Part shown: positions 1 through 9,151 of the stretch, in pieces | How positions within the stretch are numbered: the first letter of the stretch is position 1 | Layout: each line of letters opens with the position of its first letter | Origin: Gammaproteobacteria bacterium | GTDB taxonomy: Bacteria; Pseudomonadota; Gammaproteobacteria; Ga0077536 | Length of the DNA stretch: 64,000 bases | Reading direction: 5' to 3' | Assembly (NCBI GenBank): GCA_020849475.1 | Contig: JADLGE010000083.1 | Coordinates: 1-64,000 of the forward strand | Notes under the pieces: model-generated | Told to the model about the DNA's origin: nothing | Database searches by the model: none | The model's input: the letters and a program-made list of their open reading frames with translations, nothing else | Program-made: the position numbers and the translations under genes

Positions 1-818
1 ATTCCCTTGCGGCCCTTCTCAATAGTCCAGATGCCTGCAACTAGATCAATCTCCTCCCAGCGCACGGTTCGGGTCACGCCGGGGCGATTTGCAGTCCAGA
101 GTGCTAACCATGCACAGGCCTTCACCAGCCGTGACCCGTCATACGCATCTAGAGCGTGCAGGAACGCGGGTAACTCTGAGAGTGGTAGGTGCGGGTAGTT
201 GCGCTTCTCTGGGCCGCGTAGAGCGATGGCAGCGAGGTCTTTGGCCGGATCCGCGGTAGTCCACCCTTTCGCGCGGGCATAACCGAAAATCGCTTTGAGC
301 CACTGCCGGGTCTTTTTCGCGACATCGAATGCACCGCGCTTCTCGATCCCGGCGACCAGCACGCCTAATTCAGCCGCAGTGATGTTTTCCAGTGGCCGAC
401 TGCGAAGCTTTGGTAACAAATCCTTGTTCAGATAGACACGAGCCTGCTCTGAGGTCTTTGGGTCCCATGCTTTGCTGCGGAACGCGTGCCAGGCATTGGC
501 CGCTTGCTCGAACGTATTAGCTACTTGTTCGCGTTCTGCTAGCTTTTCTGCTCTTCGCTTTTCTGCCGGGTCAATTCCGGCGTCGATGAGAGCACGCAAT
601 TCAGCGGCTTTCGACTGTGCCTGTTTCAATGAGGTGTCAGGGTAGGGCTTTCCAACCCGAATCATTCGCGCCTTGCCGCCTTGCCGGTATCGAAGCCGCC
701 AGTACTTCGCACCGTCCGGCATAACGAGCAAGGTCAGCCCTCGACCAGCGGCAAGCGTGTATTTAACCGCACGAGGGCGCGAATTTTTTACTTCGAGATC
801 AGTAAGTTTTGAAGTCAT
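1..818 (-). CDS. Tyrosine-type site-specific integrase (P4-like, DUF4102 N-terminus), 3' part outside window
   Basis: Manual reverse translation from ATG at 818: MTSKLTDLEVKNSRPRAVKYTLAAGRGLTLLVMPDGAKYWRLRYRQGGKARMIRVGKPYPDTSLKQAQSKAAELRALIDAGIDPAEKRRAEK...; open to the window edge; located next to a tRNA gene. Confidence 0.93.
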   Translation of the reverse strand, partial: MTSKLTDLEVKNSRPRAVKYTLAAGRGLTLLVMPDGAKYWRLRYRQGGKARMIRVGKPYPDTSLKQAQSKAAELRALIDAGIDPAEKRRAEKLAEREQVANTFEQAANAWHAFRSKAWDPKTSEQARVYLNKDLLPKLRSRPLENITAAELGVLVAGIEKRGAFDVAKKTRQWLKAIFGYARAKGWTTADPAKDLAAIALRGPEKRNYPHLPLSELPAFLHALDAYDGSRLVKACAWLALWTANRPGVTRTVRWEEIDLVAGIWTIEKGRKG

Positions 819-899
819 ATGTAGCAGTAGGTGCGATCTTCCTGTGATCTGTGTAGCAAAAAGCTTTGCTACACACCGATGCTACACATTCTGCTACAC
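819..899. repeat. Iteron cluster TGCTACAC (three direct copies, two inverted), candidate integrase arm-type sites
   Basis: TGTAGCA 820-826 and GTGTAGCA 851-858 (inverted); TGCTACAC 867-874, 880-887, 892-899. Confidence 0.7.
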
Positions 900-979
900 G
901 AATAGTTCCGGCTTCAACTGGAATACACGGGTACATGTCGGTACCTGAATTCGTTTAGATTCAGCCACTTGATTTTTTG

Positions 980-1006
980 TCGGAAGGCTTCGGAAGTAGT
1001 CGGAAG
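980..1006. repeat. Three TCGGAAG direct repeats with exact 10-bp period
   Basis: TCGGAAG at 980-986, 990-996, 1000-1006, just outside the tRNA 3' end. Confidence 0.75.
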
Positions 1007-1012
1007 GGCAAA

Positions 1013-1086
1013 TGGCTGGGGGACTAGGATTCGAACCTAGACTGGCGGAGTCAGAGTCCGCTGTCCTACCGTTAGACGATCCCCCA
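1013..1086 (-). tRNA. tRNA-Gln (CTG anticodon), CCA encoded
   Basis: Reverse complement TGGGGGATCGTCTAACGGTAGGACAGCGGACTCTGACTCCGCCAGTCTAGGTTCGAATCCTAGTCCCCCAGCCA folds as a cloverleaf; anticodon loop CTCTGAC. Confidence 0.95.
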
Positions 1087-1111
1087 AGAGAGGAGCGCAA
1101 GCTTAATTCAG

Positions 1112-1143
1112 AATCGCATCGGCATAAAGCCCGAAATGCGATT
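1112..1143 (-). terminator. Stem-loop at 3' end of the four-helix bundle gene
   Basis: AATCGCAT (1112-1119) / ATGCGATT (1136-1143) perfect inverted repeat directly downstream of the minus-strand stop at 1145. Confidence 0.4.
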
Positions 1144-1144
1144 T

Positions 1145-1540
1145 CTATTCGGCGACGTGATGCCAACTGCGTTTCATGAGAGGCGTGGAATCCGCCTGGG
1201 CTTCGCACCATTGGATGAGGCTTTGCAGTTGACGGGAAATTTCCAAGGACTCCTGCATGAGTTCGGTCGAGCGCGGCAGAGTGACGAGATCAAGTTGCGC
1301 GGCGAGATAGAGTTGGGTGCGGAGTTCCGCGCAACTCGAGCGTGCGCGTTCGAGGAAGTGCGCGAACTGTCGTAGCGATGAGCGCTCGTAACCTGCGGCG
1401 ATTTGCGCGGCGAGGGCGAGGCTGGCGGACGTGATGTGTTCGCGAAAGACTTGATCTTCGCAGTGCTGAACGAGGGAGTAGGTTTGAATCGCGAAACCGC
1501 AGGCGCGGTTCCATACGCTGAGCGTGTGCAGGGCATCCAT
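1145..1540 (-). CDS. Four-helix bundle protein (23S rRNA intervening-sequence protein-like)
   Basis: MDALHTLSVWNRACGFAIQTYSLVQHCEDQVFREHITSASLALAAQIAAGYERSS...FLERARSSCAELRTQLYLA pattern. Confidence 0.75.
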   Translation of the reverse strand: MDALHTLSVWNRACGFAIQTYSLVQHCEDQVFREHITSASLALAAQIAAGYERSSLRQFAHFLERARSSCAELRTQLYLAAQLDLVTLPRSTELMQESLEISRQLQSLIQWCEAQADSTPLMKRSWHHVAE

Positions 1541-1569
1541 GCCGTGACCTCCATGTCGATGTGAGCAGG

Positions 1570-1590
1570 GCCCGGGCATCCTGCCCGGGC
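1570..1590. terminator. Strong GC hairpin between rpsI and the downstream gene
   Basis: GCCCGGGCA-TCC-TGCCCGGGC; no U-tract, so terminator role uncertain. Confidence 0.35.
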
Positions 1591-1627
1591 TTGAGTGCTT
1601 GCCGTCGCCGCGGCTGCGGCGATGGGT

Positions 1628-2020
1628 TTAGCGCTTCGAGTACTGCGGGCGCTTGCGGGCCTTGTGCAGACCGACCTTCTTGCGCTCGACTTCGCGTGCA
1701 TCGCGAGTCACGAAACCGGCGACACGCAGTGTGCGGCGCAAGGTTTCGTCATAGGCGATGAGGGCGCGGGTGATGCCGTGGCGGATGGCGCCGGCCTGGC
1801 CGGTGATACCGCCGCCTTCGACGGTGACGTTGATGTCGAAGTCGTGGGCCATGTTCACGGTCTCGAGCGGCTGACGCACGATCATGCGGCCAGTCTCACG
1901 ACCGAAGTACTGGTCGATCGGCTTCTCGTTGATCACGATGTTGCCACTGCCGCGCTGCAGGAAGACGCGCGCGCTGGAACTCTTGCGACGACCGGTGCTG
2001 TAAAGAACTTCGTATGCCAT
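1628..2020 (-). CDS. rpsI: 30S ribosomal protein S9
   Basis: Protein with [11 protein letters not shown]...C-terminal [17 protein letters not shown]. Confidence 0.98.
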   Translation of the reverse strand: MAYEVLYSTGRRKSSSARVFLQRGSGNIVINEKPIDQYFGRETGRMIVRQPLETVNMAHDFDINVTVEGGGITGQAGAIRHGITRALIAYDETLRRTLRVAGFVTRDAREVERKKVGLHKARKRPQYSKR

Positions 2021-2024
2021 GCGC

Positions 2025-2453
2025 TCAGAACTCCAATTGGATCGGCTGCTGGGCCGTATGCGTGTGTACCGGACCGTTGAAGATCTTGAGCTTGCGCAGC
2101 ATGGCGCGGCCCAGCGGACCCTTGGGCAGCATGCCCTTCACGGCGCGCGTGATGACGGTCTCCGGTGATTTCGCCAGCAGCTTCTCGAAGGTGATTTCCT
2201 TCATGCCGCCGATGTAGCCCGAGTGGTTGTAATAAATCTTGCCCTTGGCCTTGTTGCCGGTGACGCGAATCTTCTCGGCATTGACGATCACGATGTAATC
2301 ACCGGTGTCCATGTGAGGCGTGAAGATGGGCTTATGCTTGCCGCGCAGGCGCTTGGCTACTTCGGCCGCCACACGACCCAGTACCTTGTCGTTGACATCG
2401 AGCAGGTACCAGTCACGTTTGATCGTGTCCGGCGTCGCGGTGTAAGTTTTCAT
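2025..2453 (-). CDS. rplM: 50S ribosomal protein L13
   Basis: [42 protein letters not shown]; upstream of rpsI. Confidence 0.98.
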   Translation of the reverse strand: MKTYTATPDTIKRDWYLLDVNDKVLGRVAAEVAKRLRGKHKPIFTPHMDTGDYIVIVNAEKIRVTGNKAKGKIYYNHSGYIGGMKEITFEKLLAKSPETVITRAVKGMLPKGPLGRAMLRKLKIFNGPVHTHTAQQPIQLEF

Positions 2454-2593
2454 TGAGTCGTCTGGCTGGTTCGGAAAAAAGAGGCGCAATGGTACGGATG
2501 GGCGCCGGGAGTGTCAATGCAAAACCCTGTTATCCCGCCACATTTTAGCCGGCCCCGGCGAGTCGGGCGGTCGCGGTCGCGAGGGCTGGCCTC

Positions 2594-3232
2594 ATGAGGG
2601 CCTATTCGAGTCTGGACCGACTGCTGGAGCGGGCCGACTCGCTGCTGCGGGCGGCAACCCGCACCGGCGCCGAGCAGCGGCGTCCGACGCCCGGTGACGA
2701 ACTTCCTGACCCGCCCCTCGGCCAGGGGCCACGCCGCACCGCGGCCGGCCTCATGCGGGTCAATCATACCGGCGAAGTCTGCGCCCAGGCTCTTTATGTC
2801 AGCCAGGCGGCGCTGGCGCGGGACGAGGACAAGCGCCACGCGCTGCTCGAGGCCGCCCGCGAAGAGGGGGATCATCTTTATTGGTGCGAGCAACGGCTGA
2901 CCGAACTCGGCAGCCACACCAGCCGTCTCGACCCGCTGTGGTTCGTCGGCTCCTGCGCCATCGGCATGGTCGCGGCCGCCAGTGGCGACCGCTGGAGCCT
3001 GGGCTTCGTCGAAGAGACCGAGAGGCAGGTGGTGGCCCATCTGGACGGTCACCTCGGTCGGCTGCCCGACGAAGATCTGCGCAGTCGCGCCATCGTGGCG
3101 ATGATGCGCGACGACGAACAGCGCCATGCCGACGACGCCCAATTGCGCGGCGCGGCGCCCTTGCCGGCCGCGGTCCGTCAGGCCATGGGCTGGACCGCGC
3201 GGGTCATGACCACGCTTTCCTACTGGGTCTGA
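2594..3232 (+). CDS. coq7: Demethoxyubiquinone hydroxylase (Coq7 family)
   Basis: LMRVNHTGEVCAQALYVSQ, EEGDHLYWCEQRL, DDEQRHADDA di-iron motifs. Confidence 0.93.
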   Translation: MRAYSSLDRLLERADSLLRAATRTGAEQRRPTPGDELPDPPLGQGPRRTAAGLMRVNHTGEVCAQALYVSQAALARDEDKRHALLEAAREEGDHLYWCEQRLTELGSHTSRLDPLWFVGSCAIGMVAAASGDRWSLGFVEETERQVVAHLDGHLGRLPDEDLRSRAIVAMMRDDEQRHADDAQLRGAAPLPAAVRQAMGWTARVMTTLSYWV

Positions 3233-3257
3233 GCGCCGGCTTCTGCCGCGCCCGTCG

Positions 3258-4673
3258 TTGAAACCGGCGGAGCGCGCCCATACTCTCTGGCCCATGACCA
3301 AGACACCGACCTTTCTGCGAGCTTACGCGGCGCTGCTCGGCGCCTGCCTGTGGACCCTGAACGCGGCCGCGGCCCTGCCGCCGGCCATCGATGGCAATGC
3401 CCTGCCGAGTCTCGCGCCCATGCTCGAGAGCGTGACGCCGGCGGTGGTCAACATCGCCAGCGAGGGCCATGTCGAGATGCAGTTGAACCCCTTGTTCAAC
3501 GACCCTTTCTTCCGGCGCTTCTTCAACGTGCCCGACCAGCCCATGAGCCGTAAGACCCAGAGCCTGGGCTCGGGGGTGATAGTCGATGCCGCGCAGGGCC
3601 TGATCCTGACCAATAACCACGTTATCGCCAACGCCGACAAGGTCACGGTCAACCTCCGCGACGGCCGCAATTTCAAGGCCGAACTGGTCGGCAGCGATCC
3701 CGACAGCGACGTCGCCGTCATCAAGATCAAGGCCGCCAAGCTCACCGCCCTGCGGCTGGCGGATTCCGACAAACTCAGGGTCGGCGACTTCGTGGTCGCG
3801 ATCGGCAATCCCTTTGGCCTCGGCCAGACCGTGACCTCCGGCATCGTCAGCGCGCTGGCGCGCAGCGGGCTCGGCATCACCGGCTACGACGACCTCATCC
3901 AGACCGACGCCTCCATCAATCCCGGCAATTCCGGCGGCGCGCTGGTCAACCTGCGCGGCGAGCTGGTCGGCATCAACACCGCCATCTATTCCCAGAGCGG
4001 CGGCAACATCGGCATCGGCTTCGCCATTCCGGTCAACATGGCCCACCAGATCATGCAGCAGCTGGTGTCCCACGGGCAGGTCAAACGGGGCTATGTGGGC
4101 GCGCAGTTCCAGGATCTGAATCCCGAACTGGCGGAAGCTTTCGGGCTGCGCGCCGACAAGGGTGCGGTGGTGGTGGACGTCACCGACGGTTCACCGGCGG
4201 CGCGTGGTGGTCTTGTGCCCGGCGATGTGGTCACGCACGTCAACGGCCGCTCGATTTCAAATGCAGCCGAACTGCGTAACCAGCTTGGCCTCATTAGGGG
4301 CGGTCAGAAAATCGAGCTTACGCTGCTGCGTGAAGGGCAGCCGGCGCGCGCAACCGTGGTGATTGCCGACCGTGACGAGGGCGTCAGCGCGTCAGGTCAA
4401 TTCCGTAACGAGCGCTTTGCCGACACCACCATCGGCGAAATTCCGCAGGACTCGCCGGCTTTCGGGCGCCTGCAGGGAGTGATGGCCTACAAGGTCGATA
4501 GAGGTTCACGGGCCTGGGCGGCGGGCCTGCGGGCCGGCGACATCATCGTCTCGGTCAACCGCACGCGCACGCCCAGTCTGCCGGCCTTTCTGGCGGTGGT
4601 GAACCAGGCCCAGGGCGCCCTGCTGCTGAGCGTGCATCGCGGCAACCAGAGCGCCTATCTGGTCATCAAGTAG
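3258..4673 (+). CDS. degQ: Do/DegQ-type periplasmic serine endoprotease with PDZ domains
   Basis: Signal sequence, ILTNNHVIANADKVTV, DSDVAVIKI, NPGNSGGALVNLRGELVGINTA, two PDZ regions; start may be at 3294. Confidence 0.92.
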   Translation: MKPAERAHTLWPMTKTPTFLRAYAALLGACLWTLNAAAALPPAIDGNALPSLAPMLESVTPAVVNIASEGHVEMQLNPLFNDPFFRRFFNVPDQPMSRKTQSLGSGVIVDAAQGLILTNNHVIANADKVTVNLRDGRNFKAELVGSDPDSDVAVIKIKAAKLTALRLADSDKLRVGDFVVAIGNPFGLGQTVTSGIVSALARSGLGITGYDDLIQTDASINPGNSGGALVNLRGELVGINTAIYSQSGGNIGIGFAIPVNMAHQIMQQLVSHGQVKRGYVGAQFQDLNPELAEAFGLRADKGAVVVDVTDGSPAARGGLVPGDVVTHVNGRSISNAAELRNQLGLIRGGQKIELTLLREGQPARATVVIADRDEGVSASGQFRNERFADTTIGEIPQDSPAFGRLQGVMAYKVDRGSRAWAAGLRAGDIIVSVNRTRTPSLPAFLAVVNQAQGALLLSVHRGNQSAYLVIK

Positions 4674-4690
4674 CGCTCAGGCAATGGCGC

Positions 4691-5602
4691 TCAAGTGCAG
4701 TAGTCAACGCCCTTTAGTCTGGCCTCGCGCACCACCGTCGCGAGGCACTGGATGACCTGCGGACGCGCAAAGCCACGACGGTAAAACACCGCAATGGTGC
4801 GCGTCGGCTGCGGCGCCACGAAGGGCCGCACCACGAGGTGCTCGGCCAGGTCTTCGTTGATGCGCATGGTCGACGGCAGGATGGTGAGGCCGGCGCCCAT
4901 CGCGACCATCTGGCAGATGGTTTCCAGGGAACTGCCTTCCAGGGTCTTTTGCAGGCCACCGGCTTGCGGCCCGACCGGGCAAATCTCGAGCACCTGGTCA
5001 CGGAAGCAGTTGCGCGCCCCGAGCAGCAGCAGGGTGTCGCTGGCCAGGTCCGCCGGCGCGATGCGTTTCTTTTTCGCCAGTGGGTGACCGGCGGGCAGGG
5101 CCACGTTGAAAGGCTCGTCGTAGAGCGGCCGTGAAAGCAGCTGCGGGTCGGTGTAGGGCAGCGACATGATCACGGCATCCAGGTCGCCACGCTTCAAAGA
5201 CGCCGCCAGCGCGTCGGTGAAATTCTCCTGCACCACTAGCGCCATGTGCGGCGCATGCTGTTTCAAGCCCGGGATGAGGCGCGGCACGAGGTAAGGGCCG
5301 ACGGTGTAGATGACGCCGAGCCTGAGTTCTCGGCCCAGGGGATCACGCGCCGCCTCGGCAAGCAGTTTGACGCCATCGGCCGCGCTCAAGACATTTTCTG
5401 CCTGCGCAATGATGGTCGCGCCGATGTCGGTCACCAGCACATCGTTGGGACTGCGCTCGAACAGGCGCACGCCCAGTTCCTCTTCCAGCTTGCGCACCGC
5501 CACACTCAAGGTCGGCTGACTGACGAAGCAGGCTTCGGCGGCTTTGCCAAAATGGCGGTGCCGTGCGACGGCGACGATGTAGCGCAGTTCAGTGAGGGTC
5601 AT
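4691..5602 (-). CDS. oxyR: LysR-family hydrogen peroxide-inducible activator OxyR
   Basis: MTLTELRYIVAVARHRHFGKAAEACFVSQPTLS and redox Cys pair region GARNCFRDQVLEICP. Confidence 0.88.
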   Translation of the reverse strand: MTLTELRYIVAVARHRHFGKAAEACFVSQPTLSVAVRKLEEELGVRLFERSPNDVLVTDIGATIIAQAENVLSAADGVKLLAEAARDPLGRELRLGVIYTVGPYLVPRLIPGLKQHAPHMALVVQENFTDALAASLKRGDLDAVIMSLPYTDPQLLSRPLYDEPFNVALPAGHPLAKKKRIAPADLASDTLLLLGARNCFRDQVLEICPVGPQAGGLQKTLEGSSLETICQMVAMGAGLTILPSTMRINEDLAEHLVVRPFVAPQPTRTIAVFYRRGFARPQVIQCLATVVREARLKGVDYCT

Positions 5603-5653
5603 GCTCGCGGGTACAGCAGTGGTGAAGTGCGGCAGGCGCCGAACCGCCGACGT

Positions 5654-6463
5654 TCAGGCGTGGGCGCGCAGGGCCGCACGCGGCTCGCTGTCGACAAAGC
5701 CATGGCGACGGCACAGGAGCGTTTCGAACAGCGCCAGATCGACATAGCAATGCCCCGCCGCGCAGCCTTGCAGCACCGTGAACGGCGCGTCGGGCTCGGC
5801 GGCGGAATCGACCACCAGGTCTGCATCGGGAAATTCGTGATCGCGGGTGAAGCGATGGACGGTGACGATGGTTACCAGGCCAGCGGCGCGCGCCGCTGCC
5901 AGGCCATTGCGGGTGTCTTCCAGTGCCACGGTGTGTTCGGCGGCGGTGCCGAGCGCGGCGAGCGCGGCAAGATACACAGCCGGCGAGGGCTTTTTCTGCG
6001 GCACCGAGTCGCAGGTCTCGAAGGCCGTGAACCACTGTCGCCAGCCGGGCGGCAGATTGTTGTCGAGCAGGGTTTCGATGTTGCTGCGCGCGGAGCTGGT
6101 GGCGATGCCGAGTTTGAGTCCGGCGCCGCGCGCCTCGTCCAGCAAGCGCCGGATACCGGGTCGCAGGCGCACTTCGCCCTCGGTCAGCATGGCGGCGTAT
6201 TTGCGCGTCTTGGCCTTGTGCATGGCCACCACGAATTCGTCGAAGGCAGCGTCCGACGCGAAGCGCCGGCGCAGGCGGCGGCCATAGTCGGCGATGCGCT
6301 CGCGGCCGCCGGAAATGGCCAGCAGTTCGCGGTAGAGCTCAGGCGTCCAGTGCCAGTCCAGACCGTATTCCTGGAACACGTGGTTGAACGCCAGGCGGTG
6401 CACGTCCTCGGTGTCGGCCAGCGTACCGTCGACGTCGAAAATGATGCCTTGCAGTGTTTTCAC
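5654..6463 (-). CDS. HAD-superfamily hydrolase, CbbY-like
   Basis: IIFDVDGTLADTEDVHRLAFNHVF...GIATSSARSN...ALEDTRNGLAAARAAG. Confidence 0.88.
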   Translation of the reverse strand: MKTLQGIIFDVDGTLADTEDVHRLAFNHVFQEYGLDWHWTPELYRELLAISGGRERIADYGRRLRRRFASDAAFDEFVVAMHKAKTRKYAAMLTEGEVRLRPGIRRLLDEARGAGLKLGIATSSARSNIETLLDNNLPPGWRQWFTAFETCDSVPQKKPSPAVYLAALAALGTAAEHTVALEDTRNGLAAARAAGLVTIVTVHRFTRDHEFPDADLVVDSAAEPDAPFTVLQGCAAGHCYVDLALFETLLCRRHGFVDSEPRAALRAHA

Positions 6464-6606
6464 CTAGCGCGTTCGACTCTCGATGCGGGCCCGACTTCCG
6501 ATTTCAGTCTAAGCCAGGCCCTCTGATTAAGCGATTGATTGCGGGCATTCACGCCCGTTTTCGTCCGTGAATTGTGCACCGCCAGCCGTGAGCCGCGGGT
6601 GCGTAT

Positions 6607-7923
6607 TCATACGTCCTTGCCAGCTTGTCGGTCCGAACCGTTAGAAACTTCAGGCCCTTCGAGTTCCACCCGTTCGATTTTTTCGAAGCGCTCGGTGATC
6701 TTGCGGGCCGAAATATTGACCTCGTCGACATCCTTGCTGGCCTGCTGGATGTGCGCGGCGAGCTTGTCCATGCGGGTGCGGAAACGCTGGAAATCGTCGG
6801 CCAGGTAGCCGAGATGTTGCTGGATGATGTCGACTTGCTCACGCGTGGCGGCGTCCTTCAGCACTGCGGCGGCGGTATTCAAGATGGCCCACAAGGTGGT
6901 CGGCGAGGTCAGCCACACGCGGTTGGTCTGGGCGAAGTCGACCAGATCGGGATGATGGGCCTGGATTTCGGCGAACACCGCCTCGGCCGGGATGAACATG
7001 ATGGCGCTGTCGGCGGTGACGTCGCGCACGATGTATTTCTCGGCGATGTCCTTGATGTGTTTGCGGATGTCTTGCTTGAACTGGCCTTCGGCGCGCTTGC
7101 GATCGAGTTCCGCGCGGCTGGGGTCGGTCATGAAGCGGAATGACTCCAGTGGAAACTTGGAGTCGATACAGATGGTGCCAGTGGGATAGGGCAGCAACAG
7201 CACGCAGTCCGCGATGCGGTCATTGCCGAGGCGATACTGCAGGGCGTAACTCGACGGCGGTAATACGTTCGCCACCAGTTGCGCGAGCTGCACCTCGCCA
7301 AACGCGCCGCGCGAACGCTTGTCGACCAGGATCTCCTGCAGACTCACCACTTCGCCGGACAGCGCCGTGATCTTCTTCTGCGCCTCGTCAATCAAGGCCA
7401 GGCGTTTGATGACATCGGTGAAAGTGGCGGTGGTCTTCTCGAAGCCGTCGGACAGACGTTTGTCGACCTGACCGGCGATGTCCTTCAGACGTTCGCCGGT
7501 GACTTTGGTCAGCGCTTCGACCCGTTGGCCGAGATCGGTCGAACTGCGCAGCAAGGCTTCTCCCAGCTGCTGATGCAGGCTGTCGAAGCCCGCGCGCATG
7601 CTGTCATGCAAGGTGGTGAGCGCGCGGCTGCTTTGTTCTTCCGCGTGACGGCGATGTTCGGCCAGACTCAGGCCGAGCTGCTCGCGCAGCCGCGCGTGGT
7701 CTTCCACCAGCAGACTGTGCAGACGTTCGAGACGCTGATCGATGAGTGTGCTGGTGGCCTGCATCGCACTGAGTTGCACCGCAACGGCGTCGAACTGCGA
7801 GTGGTTTTGTTCAAGCCGCGCTAGGCGCCGCGCTATCATCGCCAGCAGGCCGATGACGACCAGCAGCGCCAGCGCGCCAGCGAGAGCAAGGATGGCCGGG
7901 GTATTGGAGAACAGCGGCGGCAT
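6607..7923 (-). CDS. rmuC: DNA recombination protein RmuC
   Basis: N-terminal TM plus coiled coil, RSRGAFGEVQLAQLV, CIDSKFPLESF, ADSAIMFIPAEAVFAEI, TSPTTLWAILNT. Confidence 0.93.
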   Translation of the reverse strand: MPPLFSNTPAILALAGALALLVVIGLLAMIARRLARLEQNHSQFDAVAVQLSAMQATSTLIDQRLERLHSLLVEDHARLREQLGLSLAEHRRHAEEQSSRALTTLHDSMRAGFDSLHQQLGEALLRSSTDLGQRVEALTKVTGERLKDIAGQVDKRLSDGFEKTTATFTDVIKRLALIDEAQKKITALSGEVVSLQEILVDKRSRGAFGEVQLAQLVANVLPPSSYALQYRLGNDRIADCVLLLPYPTGTICIDSKFPLESFRFMTDPSRAELDRKRAEGQFKQDIRKHIKDIAEKYIVRDVTADSAIMFIPAEAVFAEIQAHHPDLVDFAQTNRVWLTSPTTLWAILNTAAAVLKDAATREQVDIIQQHLGYLADDFQRFRTRMDKLAAHIQQASKDVDEVNISARKITERFEKIERVELEGPEVSNGSDRQAGKDV

Positions 7924-8044
7924 GTTCTCAGCAGCGTCTCAAGCTGCGACGGGCACGGATGCGAAAGCTCGGTGGCATACTGACCTCATGGCAAAGATTC
8001 CCGCGTGACGCGGACTATTTCGATTCTAGCGCGCGACAATCCAC

Positions 8045-9139
8045 ATGGTCGAAAATAGCGATGTACCGGCGGACGGCGGCAAACCGCGCAAGGGACGCGG
8101 CGCCACGCTGTCGCCCACGCCGCGCTTTGTGGATACCGAGCGCGCCGGTTTCGACGATGGCTGGGGCAGCGCCGATGAAAGCCCGGCGCCGCTGACCACC
8201 ACCGTTACCAACGAGCGCGTGCAGAGCGTCATCAATCGCAACCAGTCGCCGGATCTGCCGTTCAACCTGTCGATCAATCCTTATCGCGGCTGCGAGCATG
8301 GGTGCGTGTATTGCTATGCGCGTCCGGCCCACGCCTATGTCGACCTGTCGCCGGGCCTCGACTTCGAAAGCCGGCTGTTTGCCAAGCCCGAGGCGGCGGC
8401 GGTGTTGAAACGCGAACTTGCCAAGCCCGGCTATCGCTGTGAGTCGATTGCGCTGGGTGGCAACACCGATGTGTATCAACCCATAGAACGCAAACTCGGC
8501 ATCACGCGCGCCATCATCGAGGTGCTGGCCGAGTGCAATCATCCTTTCAGCATCGTCACCAAGTCGTCGCTGGTCGAACGCGATATCGATCTGCTGGCGC
8601 CGCTGGCGGCGCGCGATCTTGTGCAGGTGTTCATTTCCGTCACCACCCTCGACCGTGAGCTGGCGCGCCGCATGGAGCCGCGCGCGGCCGCGCCGCAGCG
8701 TCGCATCGAAACCCAGCGACGGCTGGCGGCCGCGGGCATTCCCACGGGCGTGATGTTCGCGCCGGTCATTCCGGCCTTGAACGACCACGAACTCGAAAAA
8801 GTCCTGGAGCACGCCGCGCAGGCGGGCTGCCGTTACGCCGGTTACGTGATGTTGCGCCTGCCGCGTGAGGTCAATCCCTTGTTCAAGAATTGGCTCAGCT
8901 GCCACTACCCGCTGAAATACGAACGTGTCATGCACCGCATTCAAGACGTGCGTGGTGGGGAGGAAAGCGACAGCCGCTTTTCCCATCGCATGAAGGGCGA
9001 GGGCGTGTTCGCGCAGTTGGTCGCGCAGCGCTTCGCGCGTGCCTGCCGCAGCCTCGACTTGAACAAGTCGCGCTACCAGATGGATGTGCGTCAGTTCCGC
9101 CCGCCGCGCCCCGATTCACCGCAAATGGATTTGTTCTGA
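8045..9139 (+). CDS. PA0069-family radical SAM protein
   Basis: NPYRGCEHGCVYCYARPAHAY, radical SAM CxxxCxxC; IALGGNTDVYQPIERKLGITR. Confidence 0.92.
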   Translation: MVENSDVPADGGKPRKGRGATLSPTPRFVDTERAGFDDGWGSADESPAPLTTTVTNERVQSVINRNQSPDLPFNLSINPYRGCEHGCVYCYARPAHAYVDLSPGLDFESRLFAKPEAAAVLKRELAKPGYRCESIALGGNTDVYQPIERKLGITRAIIEVLAECNHPFSIVTKSSLVERDIDLLAPLAARDLVQVFISVTTLDRELARRMEPRAAAPQRRIETQRRLAAAGIPTGVMFAPVIPALNDHELEKVLEHAAQAGCRYAGYVMLRLPREVNPLFKNWLSCHYPLKYERVMHRIQDVRGGEESDSRFSHRMKGEGVFAQLVAQRFARACRSLDLNKSRYQMDVRQFRPPRPDSPQMDLF

Positions 9140-9151
9140 GCAGAGCCGAGC

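Noticed and set aside
894-1211. 105-aa minus-strand ORF through the tRNA
   Set aside because: Runs through tRNA-Gln and the iteron region; not coding
5246-6526. 426-aa plus-strand ORF opposite oxyR and the HAD hydrolase
   Set aside because: Overlaps two recognisable minus-strand genes; composition typical of antisense GC-rich frames
6538-6565. CGGGC-ATTCAC-GCCCG hairpin followed by TTTT
   Set aside because: T-run is on the plus strand where no gene ends; adjacent genes are minus strand, so a terminator role is unsupported
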